This document shows, in pieces, positions 50,083-59,023 of a DNA stretch of 64,000 nt. Position 1 is the first letter of the stretch. Every line of letters starts with the position of its first letter. The notes beneath the pieces are model-generated. The model was not told where the DNA came from and did not search any database. It saw only the letters and a program-made list of their open reading frames with translations. Position numbers and translations under genes: made by a program. The stretch covers positions 2,604,001 through 2,668,000 of the forward strand of contig OZ240228.1 of NCBI GenBank assembly GCA_965197795.1, written 5' to 3'. The stretch is from WHTK01 sp965197795. Its GTDB lineage: Bacteria > Chloroflexota > Dehalococcoidia > DSTF01 > WHTK01.

Positions 50083-51464
50083 AGTGCTATCTCCTTCAGC
50101 TTGGATACAAGATACTCCTGAGGCCGGTCTCCCTTGATGCGATTACAGGAACCGCATAGCAGCTGCAAGTTGTCCAGATGGTCGGTACCGCCCTTGCTCT
50201 GCGGTACCACGTGATCCACCTCGAAGTGGCGAAACTCGAAGGGCGTCCGGCAACCGTTGCACTTGCCCTCCTGCTGGCCGTAGAGCACGTGCTTATTCTG
50301 TCTGTAGTTTATAGGCGCATCTATATCCGTACGGCGCGGTATGTCCGTGCGCGTTGTCACGAACCCGTGATGGAACAGGTCACCCATCTCGCCGCGCAAT
50401 CGGATGTTAACCAGCTCCGCAGCCTTGGGGATAGGTCGATACCCACCCACTGTCGTCCCAACTTCTCCGCCGCGACGCAGGCCGTGGCGCATCCGCAAAA
50501 CGGGTCGAGCACCACGTCGCCCTCGTTGCTACTGGCCTTGATGATGCGCTCCAACAAGGCAAGCGGCTTCTGTGTGGGATAGCCTGTACGTTCCTTCGAT
50601 TGCGCTTGAATAGGGGGCACATCGTCCCAAATCGTATCGACGGGGTTCCCTTGCATCTCGTCAAGATACCTCTTGAGTGCACGGACCGCTCCTGGGCTGC
50701 TGGACTACGAGGCCTTGTTCATAGGCTGCCTGCATCCTCTCCTGGGTCCAGCGCCACACCCTGTTAACGCCAAGGAACTCGTATGTCAGGTTGGGACGGT
50801 TCTTATTCGGATTAGTCAAATCGCCAAGACGATAGCGCCGCCCCGTTTCCGGTTCAACGTACCTGTAGAACTTCTCAACGTAGGCTTGGTCGTGCGGACG
50901 ATAGGGGCGATTCCAGGTGAACTGGTCGGCCTTGCTGTAGTACAGCAGGAAATCGGAGTTATTCGGATAGCCCCTGAAGGCCAAGCCCTTGGCATTGATG
51001 CGCCTCCAAGTGACCTCGCTACGGAAGTTCCCCTGCCCGAAAATGGCGTCCGTCAAGAGCTTCAGGTAGTGGCTGGCCGTGGGATCACAGTGCAGGTAGA
51101 TGCTGCCCGTGTCCTTCAGTACACGTCGCATCTCTAGCAGCCGCACGGCCATCATGGTCAAGTAGGACTGCATCCCTTTGCCGTGCGTTCGTCGGGACGC
51201 GTCGAGTAGATAGGCGATCTCTGGCTTCTCGTCGGCAATCAGGCCCATCCAGGCCACGTCCAGGTCTGAGAGCGTCCAGGTGTCCTTGAACGCCGCACCT
51301 GCGGCCTTGCTGCCCACGGGCGCGGCATAGTCCTGGTTGGAGTTGAAGGGTGGATCCAGGTAGATCAGGTCGACGCACTCGCTGTTCATGCCCCGCAGTA
51401 TGTCGAGGTTGTCTCCTGTCCAGATCGTCCGGTTGACGAAGTTGGGTGCGGCCACGCCGCTCAT
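50079..51464 (-). pseudogene. DNA methyltransferase-HNH endonuclease fusion, two frameshifts
   Basis: Read across two shifts this is one protein of about 460 residues. Part 1 (51464-50661) has motif IV LIYLDPPFNSN and the target region. Part 2 (from about 50684) has GYPTQKPLALLERII and motif I VVLDPFCGCATA, so the order IV before I marks a beta-class amino-methyltransferase. Part 3 (from about 50429) has a CNGC, EVDHVVPQSKGGTDHLDNLQ, LCGSCN HNH nuclease domain. The shift near 50684 is one base; that near 50429 fits loss of one C from a C-run. The gene overlaps the transposase stop by four bases and the 52-residue gene start by four bases. Confidence 0.82.
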
Positions 51465-52396
51465 GCAATCAAGTCTTCATACCGGAGCCGCTTGCCGTTG
51501 CTTCCCAGCACCATTGCCGCCATTTGCGTGGCGGTATCCCTGGGTCGGTCATTGTGACGGCCTGAGAATTCCGTGACGTAGCGGTCAAGGTGCTTGACGC
51601 TCATCTGGTGGTACACGCCGACGTATCCCCGCTTCAGCATTGCCCAATGACTCTCGATGCCATTCGTGTGAGCCATGCCGTGAACGTACTCGCGGGCGGA
51701 GTGCTTGACCGTTGCGTGAGGCCGCTTGATCCCGAGATAGGCCAGGGCGTCGTCTGTGTACACCTGAGCATCGGTCTCCGTGTTCTGGTACACGAAGCCT
51801 TGCAGTGTCGGCGCGTCGGTAGAGAGGGCAACCTGAGCGGTGACCTTGCCCGTCTGCCTGTCCTTGGCTCCAACGATAGCGGTCTTGCCGACTGGCCCAC
51901 GGCCAGCACGGAGCTTCTTCGAGGTGTGCTTGTTGGACTCCTTGCCACCGATGTAGGTTTCGTCCACCTCTACAGGGCCAGCGAACATGCTGTTGTCGTG
52001 CGCCCATGCCTCGCGGATGCGGTGACCCAGATGCCACGCCGTCTTTTGGGTGACACCGAGATCGCGGTGGAGCTTCATGCTCGACACGCCCTTGAGGTTC
52101 GTGACCAAGAGGTAGAGGGCCATGCCCCAGGCCTTCAGGGGGAGCTTTGAGGCGTGCATAATGCTGCCGGTCTTTACGGAGAAGTCCTTACGGCAGCCGT
52201 TGCACCGGAAGGGCTGAGGCTTGCGGGTAGTGCGGTGCTGGATGTCCTGTGATTCGCAGTCGGGGCATTCCACGCCGGCGGGCCAGCGTTGCTCCACGAA
52301 CCATGCCTCGGTGAAGTCGAGGTCTGAGAACATCTCGACAGCCTCCATGAGGCTGATGCCCTTGCGGAAGTGCTTGCCTGGTGCGTTGACGGCCAT
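51461..52396 (-). CDS. IS1595-family transposase, second copy type
   Basis: A 311-residue transposase clearly different in sequence from the one at 30087. The zinc ribbon CPDCESQD and FRCNGCRKDF is complete. The helix-turn-helix SSMKLHRDLGVTQKTAWHLG follows, then the DDE-type core VEVDETYIGGKE, VYTDDALAYLGI and HTNGIESHWAMLKRGY. All key residues are kept. A good promoter (52424-52452) lies upstream, and its stop overlaps the methyltransferase start. Confidence 0.95.
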   Translation of the reverse strand: MAVNAPGKHFRKGISLMEAVEMFSDLDFTEAWFVEQRWPAGVECPDCESQDIQHRTTRKPQPFRCNGCRKDFSVKTGSIMHASKLPLKAWGMALYLLVTNLKGVSSMKLHRDLGVTQKTAWHLGHRIREAWAHDNSMFAGPVEVDETYIGGKESNKHTSKKLRAGRGPVGKTAIVGAKDRQTGKVTAQVALSTDAPTLQGFVYQNTETDAQVYTDDALAYLGIKRPHATVKHSAREYVHGMAHTNGIESHWAMLKRGYVGVYHQMSVKHLDRYVTEFSGRHNDRPRDTATQMAAMVLGSNGKRLRYEDLIA

Positions 52397-52423
52397 CAGG
52401 TTACTCCCTCTCTTTATGAGAGA

Positions 52424-52452
52424 AGTTTACCCTACTCAGCTATGAATGTCAA
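52424..52452 (-). promoter_or_regulatory. Promoter of the second transposase
   Basis: On the minus strand TTGACA (52452-52447) and TAAACT (52429-52424) are 17 bases apart. The spacing to the ATG at 52396 leaves about 20 bases of leader. Confidence 0.65.
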
Positions 52453-52614
52453 GCGTTGTCGGCAAGCGGCTGCTGTATAGGGAGCTGGTTGAGAGCTAGG
52501 GCAGCTGATTAATTCTGTGTGCCGTAGATTGTCTCAAGATTTTGTACAACTTACCTCTTGACATGCCTATATAGCGGCTATCGTTTACTCTATAAACACA
52601 TAGAAGGCATAAAC

Positions 52615-53283
52615 GTGGTTGTGCAACAAATCCCAAACGCAGGCAGTGAGAAGCTGGACGCTCCCTATGCGCCACCCTCCCACGTCATCTCCATCCTGCG
52701 GCGTTACAAGGAAAAGGCTCTACCTACGCAGCTAACTGTCGCTGCCTTGGGCGATTTCAAGATGAGCCCCGCTTACGCGTATCGAGTTCTTGGTACTCTG
52801 CACTTCTTGGGATTCCTCGACGAGAAGAATCACGCGGAACCAATATTCCACAGCCTCCGCACGCTGCCTGAGGACGGCTACAAGGCCTTGCTCGCAGAGC
52901 GTCTACGGGAGTCCTATCCTTCGCTATTCGAGCACCTTGATCCGGCTACAGACGAAGGCAGTCTCCGCGATCATTTCCGACGCTACGATCCAGCATCTCA
53001 AACTGAGCGGCAATTCATCCTCTTTCGCGCTCTTTGTCTTGAGGCCGGACTGATTGAGGGCAAAGCTGCGGTTAAAGGCAAGCTCAAGGGAAAGGGGCCT
53101 ACTAACCACCAGTCGCAGTCACCTCCGCCAGCGTTAAAAACAGATGACGACGTTCGCCGCTTGTTGGCAGAAACCTTGGTCGGAAAGATTAGGGAGGTCG
53201 ACGCGGGAGACTGGGACACTGTTCAGAAATATCTCGATAAGATCGAGAAGCTAAGTAAGCCAGCAGCAGAAGACGCCAAGTAA
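52615..53283 (+). CDS. DUF5343-domain protein
   Basis: A 222-residue protein. The DUF5343 domain (about 10-150) opens with LDAPYAPPSHVISILRRY and holds a winged-helix-like ALGDFKMSPAYAYRVLGTL block. A charged tail with Lys-rich KGKLKGKGP and a C-terminal helix follows. The role is unknown; such proteins are common near mobile elements. GC content is low compared with the chromosome. The GTG at 52615 is chosen because AGAAGG lies seven bases upstream; a TTG at 52558 has no such site. It directly adjoins the truncated gene at 53284. Confidence 0.7.
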   Translation: MVVQQIPNAGSEKLDAPYAPPSHVISILRRYKEKALPTQLTVAALGDFKMSPAYAYRVLGTLHFLGFLDEKNHAEPIFHSLRTLPEDGYKALLAERLRESYPSLFEHLDPATDEGSLRDHFRRYDPASQTERQFILFRALCLEAGLIEGKAAVKGKLKGKGPTNHQSQSPPPALKTDDDVRRLLAETLVGKIREVDAGDWDTVQKYLDKIEKLSKPAAEDAK

Positions 53284-53458
53284 TCGAGTCTGAGCACTCC
53301 ACCTTCGCAGCCGTCGGCATGACCCCGAAAATGCTGCTCGGCGCCGCCGACATGTACACCCTCGTCGGCGAGACGCCGCTCGCGGACCGCACCCCCCGAG
53401 ACCCCAGCCCCACGCTGGACGAAGTCCTCGACGCCCTGCAGCAGCGCCTTTCGCGGTA
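53284..53458 (+). pseudogene. C-terminal fragment of an unidentified chromosomal gene
   Basis: An open frame reads ESEHSTFAAVGMTPKMLLG, AADMYTLVGETPLADRTP and ends LDEVLDALQQRLSR. It has the high GC and codon use of the chromosome, unlike the DUF5343 gene it follows without a gap. No start codon or ribosome site fits. It looks like the last 58 residues of a host gene cut by the mobile insertion to its left. The family is not recognised. The missing 5' part is not beside htpX. Confidence 0.5.
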
Positions 53459-53463
53459 GCTCT

Positions 53464-53509
53464 TTCGTCCTTGAGTCGCGTTAGCGGCGAAGGACCAAGG
53501 CGTTCCGTC
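53464..53509. repeat. Family B interspersed repeat
   Basis: TTCGTCCTTGAGTCGCG with TTAGCGGCGAAGGACCAAGG, a diverged copy. Confidence 0.7.
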
Positions 53510-53598
53510 AGCCTCGCCGCTTCGTCGCGATCTAAACGCGCCCCATCGCCGTGCTACGGTTCGGCCAGCCTGCAACCCTGCGTTCGGGGCAAGAAGAA

Positions 53599-53622
53599 GC
53601 CCCCTCACCTCGGTGAGGGGGC
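53599..53622 (-). terminator. Terminator after the GGDEF-like gene
   Basis: GCCCCCTCACC and GGTGAGGGGGC form an 11-bp stem with a two-base loop. On the minus strand it is followed by TTCTTCTTGCC. Confidence 0.85.
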
Positions 53623-53649
53623 CGACGGGGCATCACAAAGGCCGCCCGC

Positions 53650-54402
53650 TCAGGCGACGACGTCTGACTGCGATCGGCTGCTCTTACCGTGCCGTGATTC
53701 CTCCACCGAGTCGCGCGCGCAGCTAACGAGGCTATCAGCCGAGGTAGCGTCCTTGGGGTAGAACGCGGTGCCGAAGTGACACCAGTAGTCGCCCAGCGAC
53801 TGCACTAGCTTGCTCACGAACGGCTTTGCCTCGGCGACGGTCAGGTTTGGCAGGCTCATCACGTATTCGGACTCGTTGACGCTCAGCGTGTGGCTTATCG
53901 TTTTGTGGTGGTTCGAGGCGATCTCGGCGATCTCCTTCGCCACCCTCTCAGCGACCTGCCGGCTCAATTCGACCCCGGGCATCGTCGCCTGGATCGCAAG
54001 CACGGTCATCTCGCGGCCATCTCGGCGTGCGCTCGCAACCTCTTCCCGCAAACGCAGCATGAAGTACGCCTCGCGGAACCAGGCCTGCTCCGCGACGTGC
54101 GTTTCTACAATGGCGGCTTCTTGCACCTGGGTCGGTGTACGGCTATGCAGCGCCGATTCCATGTGACGCCGGCCCGCGGCGGAGAAAATCAGCCGCGCCG
54201 TCGTGAACACCACCGCCATGCTGTAGATCAAGCACAGTATCAGCGCCGCCGGTAGGACCACGATCGATCCCAGCAGGACAGCCGTAACCGTGCTGAACAC
54301 CGCGACCACCAGGCCGCCGCCCAGCACCAGCCTGATCAGAAAGTTGGTCTGCTCCAGCTCTCGCTTGAAAGCATCCCGGATACCAAAGCTCTCGTCTTCC
54401 AT
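53650..54402 (-). CDS. Membrane protein with a degenerate GGDEF-like domain
   Basis: A 250-residue protein. Two close N-terminal helices (about 22-42 and 44-68) are followed by a linker and a domain (about 110-235) with the layout of diguanylate cyclases: MLRLREEVASARRDGREMTV, then LAIQATMPG, and a C-terminal GTAFYPKDATSADSLVSCA. The GGDEF signature itself is replaced by VNESEYVM, so catalysis is not expected. It may be a receptor or a relic. A strong terminator follows. A TAGAATCGG box is on the plus strand upstream. Confidence 0.6.
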   Translation of the reverse strand: MEDESFGIRDAFKRELEQTNFLIRLVLGGGLVVAVFSTVTAVLLGSIVVLPAALILCLIYSMAVVFTTARLIFSAAGRRHMESALHSRTPTQVQEAAIVETHVAEQAWFREAYFMLRLREEVASARRDGREMTVLAIQATMPGVELSRQVAERVAKEIAEIASNHHKTISHTLSVNESEYVMSLPNLTVAEAKPFVSKLVQSLGDYWCHFGTAFYPKDATSADSLVSCARDSVEESRHGKSSRSQSDVVA

Positions 54403-54495
54403 AAGCGCTCCTCTTGTCTAGAATCGGCCATCCGGCGCCGAAGATTAGGCCGCTCGTGCGTTGTTACCGCTCCGTGATCTCCCTAACATGACGCC

Positions 54496-55233
54496 ATGCC
54501 GGCCAACCTGGAGGGAGTTCCCGTGGCGCCAGCCGAATCAAACGACACCAACCAGAGCAAACGCGCCCTGGTCGTAGCTGCCCATCCCGACGACGCCGAC
54601 TTCGGCGCTGCCGGCACCGCCTACCTCTGGTCGCGCCAAGGCTGGGAGTTTTACTACCTCGTCTGCACCGACGGTTCCAAGGGCAGTGAGGACGACTCCA
54701 TCACCCCGCGGCAGCTCATAGACGCACGCCGCCAGGAGCAGCGCGACGCAGCCGCCATCCTCGGCGTCAAAGACGTCCTCTTCCTCGACCACGTCGACGG
54801 CGAACTAACCGCGGACCGCGCCCTGCTCGGAGACGTGGTGCGTGTCATTCGTCAGGTGCAGCCCGACGCCGTCTTCACGCACGACCCCGAGACCATCATC
54901 GTCAACGACGTCTTCGTCAATCACGCCGACCACCGGGCTACCGGCCTCGCCGCCATCGACGCCGTATATCCGGCTGTCCGAGACCGGCTCAATTTCCCGG
55001 AGCACATCGAAGCGGGCCTGACCACGCACAAGGTCTCGCAGATCTACATCTGGGGCTCACCGCAAGCCAACTTCGAGCTCGATATCACCGACGTCATCGA
55101 CAAGAAGAACGAAGCCCTGCTCGCCCACACCAGCCAGTTCGAAGCCGACTTCGTCACCGGGCTCATGGAACGCTGGAAGTCCCCCGAAGGCCGCTACATC
55201 GAGTCCTACCGCCGCGTCCTCATGGGCTTTTGA
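54496..55233 (+). CDS. PIG-L/LmbE-family deacetylase
   Basis: A 245-residue zinc hydrolase. Metal site AAHPDDADF (about 31-39), with HADHR (about 152) as the second ligand pair. Relatives deacetylate GlcNAc-linked substrates (GlcNAc-inositol, bacillithiol precursor GlcNAc-malate) or chitobiose. The neighbours do not reveal the substrate. The ATG at 54496 gives a slightly longer N-terminus than the core; the first 12 residues may not be conserved. Confidence 0.88.
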   Translation: MPANLEGVPVAPAESNDTNQSKRALVVAAHPDDADFGAAGTAYLWSRQGWEFYYLVCTDGSKGSEDDSITPRQLIDARRQEQRDAAAILGVKDVLFLDHVDGELTADRALLGDVVRVIRQVQPDAVFTHDPETIIVNDVFVNHADHRATGLAAIDAVYPAVRDRLNFPEHIEAGLTTHKVSQIYIWGSPQANFELDITDVIDKKNEALLAHTSQFEADFVTGLMERWKSPEGRYIESYRRVLMGF

Positions 55234-55543
55234 CACGCCGATCTCCCTTTCCACAACCGTAAACGTATCCCACGGAACCCACCGAAGCCATGTCCCCACA
55301 GACCCTCTCCGCGCACGGAGAAGGGCGCGCGCAGCGCGGGTGAGGTGCACCCCTCGGCTTTATGGTCATTACGAGGAGGCCCAGGCGGACGCCCAGTCCC
55401 ACAGCCAAACCCGGCGCCTCGACGCCGCCCGCCAAACTCCCCATCGCCACAGCCCCTCTCCGCGCACGGAGAGGGGCGCGCGGCAGCGCGGGTGAGGTGT
55501 GCCTTTCTCGACAACCCGGCTCCCACCGTGCAATCTAGATCGC
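55234..55543. repeat. Gap with two family C repeats
   Basis: No gene. Units at 55303-55348 and 55452-55500 both read CCCTCTCCGCGCACGGAGA, then a GCGCGGGTGAGGTG tail. The stretch between them (ATGGTCATTACGAGGAGGCC) is a decayed family A start. Confidence 0.85.
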
Positions 55544-56056
55544 ATGGTCAGCTTCTGCCCCGAATGCGGCGCCGCCCTCGAGCAACGCCTCGCCTTTGGC
55601 AAGCAACGTGGCGTCTGTCCCGGCTGCGGCTACACCCACTTCGACGACCCCAAGGTCGCCGTCGGTGTCGTCGTCGAGCTCGACGGCGGCATCCTGCTCG
55701 GCAAACGTAATCACGACCCGAAAATCGGCTGCTGGTCCTTCCCGTCAGGCTTCGTCGACGCCGGCGAAGTGCCGGAAGACGCGGCGATCCGTGAAGTCGA
55801 GGAGGAGACCGGCATCAAAGTCACCCTCGACCGCATACTCGGCGTTTACTCACAGGCGGGTGAGCGCGTCCTATTCATCGCCTACGCCGGTCGCGCCGCC
55901 GGCGGCCGCCTCGAAGCCGGCGAGGAGTGCACCGAAGTCGCCACCTTCGCGCCCGACGCGCTGCCTGAGCTCGCCTTCCCCAACGACGGCGCCATCCTCG
56001 CCGCCTGGCGCTCCGGCCGCGGCCTCGATCTCGTCAAGGCTGGAGACGTCGATTGA
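55544..56056 (+). CDS. Nudix hydrolase with N-terminal zinc ribbon
   Basis: A 170-residue enzyme. A zinc ribbon (CPEC at 5-8, CPGC at about 25) precedes the Nudix domain. The Nudix box is GFVDAGEVPEDAAIREVEEE (about 73-92), continuing TGI, complete in all catalytic glutamates. Zinc-ribbon Nudix enzymes are often NAD(H) or ADP-ribose pyrophosphatases. The ATG at 55544 is chosen since the upstream extension translates a repeat edge. The stop overlaps the TTG start of the next gene. Confidence 0.9.
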   Translation: MVSFCPECGAALEQRLAFGKQRGVCPGCGYTHFDDPKVAVGVVVELDGGILLGKRNHDPKIGCWSFPSGFVDAGEVPEDAAIREVEEETGIKVTLDRILGVYSQAGERVLFIAYAGRAAGGRLEAGEECTEVATFAPDALPELAFPNDGAILAAWRSGRGLDLVKAGDVD

Positions 56057-57635
56057 ACCGGCGCCTCCTCCTGCCGCTGGTCCTGCTCCTCGCTGCGCTG
56101 GCCATCGCCTGCAATAGCGATAGCCCTGCACAGCCCCCTATCGCAACACCGGTCGTGACGTCCGCCCCAACGTCGACACCCGTCCCCGCCGTGACCGCAA
56201 CTCCGGCTGCCTCACTTCCCACCCCACGACCGCTGGCCGAACTGCCGCCGCCGCCGCCGATCGCCTGGAACTCGTGCGAGAGCTTTTTCCAGTGCGCCGA
56301 TCTCGCCGTGCCCATCGATTACACGGACCTTGCCCTCGGCGATCTGACGCTCTCGCTGCTGCGCCTGCCCGCCGGAGATCCGGACGCCCGCATCGGCTCC
56401 CTGCTGCTCAACCCCGGCGGGCCCGGCGGCTCGGCTATCGATTTCCTCGAGGTAGTCGCCTTCGCCATCCCGGTCGAGATCAAACGGCGCTTCGACCTCG
56501 TCGCCTTCGACCCTCGCGGCGTCGGCGCCATCAGCCCCATCCGCTGCGCCGACGACGTGCAGGGCCTTCTCGCGCTCGACCCCGACCCGAGCACCGACGA
56601 GGAGTGGCAGACCATCATCGATAAGGTGCAAGACTTTGCGGACCTCTGTGCCCAGCGCGCCGGCGATTTCCTGCCCCACTACGGCACGATCAACGTGGCG
56701 CGCGACATGGACAGGCTCCGCCAGGCGCTCGGCGAGGACCAGATCAGCTACCTCGGCTTCTCCTACGGCACGTCGATCGGCCAGGTCTACGCCGAACTCT
56801 TCCCCGGCAGCATCCGCGCCATGGTGCTGGACGGCGCGCTGGATGCCTCACTACCGCCTGATCAACGCAACCTGGAGCAAATCCTCGCCTTCGAAGCCGC
56901 CCTCGGACGCTTCTGCGAGTTCTGCCGCGACACGGCTTGCTTCGACGTCGACCCGCAAGAGGCCGTCCAGACCCTCCTCGCGCGCGCCGGTCAAGCCCCG
57001 ATCCCCGCCCCCGGCGTCGACCGGCCGTTGAGCCAGGGCGATCTCGTATGGGGCCTGATCAGCTCTCTCCACGCTCGCTTCCAGTGGGGCGGTCTCGCCA
57101 ACGCCATCGACGACGCGCTGGACGGCGACGGCAGCCGTATGATCCGCCTCCTCGATGAGCTCTGGGGCCGCAACCCGGATGGCACCTACGATAACCTCTT
57201 CGAAGCCAACGTCGCCGTGAACTGTCTCGACCAGCCCGTCGACCGCGATACTGACCACCACCGCATGCTCTCCCAGCAGTTCGCCGAGCAGGCGCCGATC
57301 TTTGGTTCCTGGGGCGGCTACCTCAACGTCACCTGCGCCGTCTGGCCCGCCCAGCCGTCGCCGCCGCCCGTCCCCACCGGCGCCGGCGCGCCGCCGATCC
57401 TCGTCATCGGCAACACCGGGGATCCCGCGACGCCCCTGAAATGGCTGTGGCGTTGAGCCGGCAGCTCGAGTCAGCCATCCTCCTGATCAACGACGCCGAG
57501 GGGCACACCGCATACCTCCAGCTCAGCGCCTGCATCGACCGCATCGTCAACGCCTACCTGCTGCTGCTCCAGGTGCCGGCTAAGGGCACCACCTGCGGCA
57601 ACGCCGGCATCGAGCCGGTCCCACCGCTGCCGTGA
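56053..57635 (+). pseudogene. TAP-like alpha/beta-hydrolase lipoprotein, frameshifted
   Basis: An exported hydrolase of about 527 residues. Signal with lipobox LAIAC, a Thr/Pro linker, then an alpha/beta-hydrolase with LLLNPGGPGGSAIDFL (oxyanion region), the nucleophile elbow GFSYGTSIGQ and the acid region NTGDPATPLKW. The frame ends nine bases later, but the next frame continues AVALSRQLESAILLINDAEG and HTAYL, which contains the catalytic histidine. The break at about 57442-57445 fits loss of one G from TGGG. Homologues are tripeptidyl aminopeptidase-like. TTG start overlaps the Nudix stop and the 3' end overlaps the next start. Confidence 0.8.
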
Positions 57636-59023
57636 GCCGCTCGCTTCACCTCAAGGTCGCGCTCATCGCGCTGCTGCTGACCTTCGCCTGCACCGGCGAG
57701 GCCGACGACGACGCGACGCCGCCCAGCCAGCCAGCCTCGGCCTTCACGCCCACGACTCCGCAGCCGGGCAGCACCGCGGTCTCATCGACGCCGGCAGCGC
57801 CGACTGCGACACCGCGCCCTCGGCCTGAGGCAGAGCCCTTCCCCGGCGACCTTCGCGAGCAGGCGGCCGAATTGCTGGTCCGCATCGGTGAGGTACGCCA
57901 CACACAGGCCCGCCGTGAGGTCGATATGTTCATCCTGACGCGCGAAGAAGCCCGCGCTTACTACTCCGGCGACAACGGCTCGACGGCCAGTCCTTCACGC
58001 TTCGATCTGAAGCAGGAGACATACGTCCTCCTGGGCATGATCCCGGCCCCGGAGCAGGATCCCGCTGGCCGCGGCCTCGAGGAGCAGCAGCTGGATAACC
58101 TGATCGACCTGATCACCGGCTTCTATAGCCACGATTTTATGGCGCTATACCTCGTCGATTCGATAAACGGCGGCATCTACGGCGGCCTCGCCCTCAGCAC
58201 GATCGTCCACGAGCTGACTCATGCCTTGCAGTTCCAGTACCGCGACATCGATGGGCTTATGCGGGAGCGGGCCGGAGACTGGGATGCCACGACGGCGCTG
58301 CTCGACGTCCTCGAGGGCGACGCGGTCCACACCGAGACGCTCGTACTCGGCTTCTCCACGCGGTCCACCTACCGCCAGCCCGTCTGCTTCCAGGTGCCGG
58401 CTGCCCAGCGCGCCAATACGCCCTACGTCGTCGAGCGCGAGCTCGACACCTGGTACGAGGACGGCCTCTGCTTCATCGCTGCGGTGCGCGACGAGCTGAC
58501 CCGCGGCATCACCGGCGTATTCGAAGATCCGCCCACGACCACGGAGCAGATTCTCCATCCCGAGAAGTACCTGGCCGGGGAAGGCGCCCGGCCCGTCGCC
58601 CTCGACCCCCTCGCCGAGGACCTCGGCGCGGGCTGGGACGAAATGGGCGGCGCCAACTTCGGCGAGTTTGGCCTGCAAAACGTCCTCCTCACCGGACTCT
58701 CCCACGACCGCGCCACGGTCGAGGACGCCGCCACCGGCTGGGGTGGTGACGCCTTCTCCTTCTACCAGCACGAGGCCGGCGCCCAGCTCCTTCACCTCGA
58801 GACACGTTGGGATAGCAGCGCTGACGCCCGTGAGTTCTACGCTGCGCTGGTCGTCTCTATGGCAGGCCTCAGCGGCGAGGCTGGCCCTGAAGGAAACTCC
58901 CTCCGCTACCGCACCGCGATTGGCGAGGTCACCTGGAGCGCCGCCCGCGCCGGCGACCGCGTCACCCTGCTCGTCTCAACCGACCCAGTAGCCCTCGAAT
59001 CCGCCGCCGCGATCGTCGAATAG
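57632..59023 (+). CDS. HExxH metallopeptidase-like lipoprotein
   Basis: A 463-residue exported protein. Lipobox LLTFACTG, a Thr/Pro-rich linker (about 25-70), then a domain with VHELTHALQFQ: His193, Glu194 and His197 form a zinc motif. Glu228 in LEGDAVHTE is a good third ligand, as in gluzincins. No named peptidase family is recognised with confidence. The GTG start overlaps the stop of the preceding hydrolase (GTGA), so the two exported hydrolases are co-translated with the Nudix gene. Probably surface-anchored. Confidence 0.72.
   Translation: MSRSLHLKVALIALLLTFACTGEADDDATPPSQPASAFTPTTPQPGSTAVSSTPAAPTATPRPRPEAEPFPGDLREQAAELLVRIGEVRHTQARREVDMFILTREEARAYYSGDNGSTASPSRFDLKQETYVLLGMIPAPEQDPAGRGLEEQQLDNLIDLITGFYSHDFMALYLVDSINGGIYGGLALSTIVHELTHALQFQYRDIDGLMRERAGDWDATTALLDVLEGDAVHTETLVLGFSTRSTYRQPVCFQVPAAQRANTPYVVERELDTWYEDGLCFIAAVRDELTRGITGVFEDPPTTTEQILHPEKYLAGEGARPVALDPLAEDLGAGWDEMGGANFGEFGLQNVLLTGLSHDRATVEDAATGWGGDAFSFYQHEAGAQLLHLETRWDSSADAREFYAALVVSMAGLSGEAGPEGNSLRYRTAIGEVTWSAARAGDRVTLLVSTDPVALESAAAIVE

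Larger units (their letters stand above)
49924..52452. mobile_element. Second IS1595-type insertion with methyltransferase-HNH passenger
   Basis: Three co-directional genes, each touching or overlapping the next: transposase, DNA methyltransferase-HNH fusion and the 52-residue protein. The first two overlap by four bases, which shows the methyltransferase is a passenger of the element. Base composition and repeat-free spacing differ from the chromosome around it. I could not identify the terminal inverted repeats with confidence, so the limits given are the gene limits plus the promoter. Confidence 0.65.

Noticed and set aside
49851..52527. Terminal inverted repeats of the second IS1595 element (CTACGGCCACAAATTC against CTACGGCACACAGAATT)
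   Set aside because: The match is short, needs a gap, and does not begin with the G-rich end seen in the first element. It also lies very close to the htpX start. I left the ends undefined.
52558..52593. TTGACA...TATAAA promoter for the DUF5343 gene
   Set aside because: The spacing is 27 bases, too long; no -10 fits at 16-18 bases.
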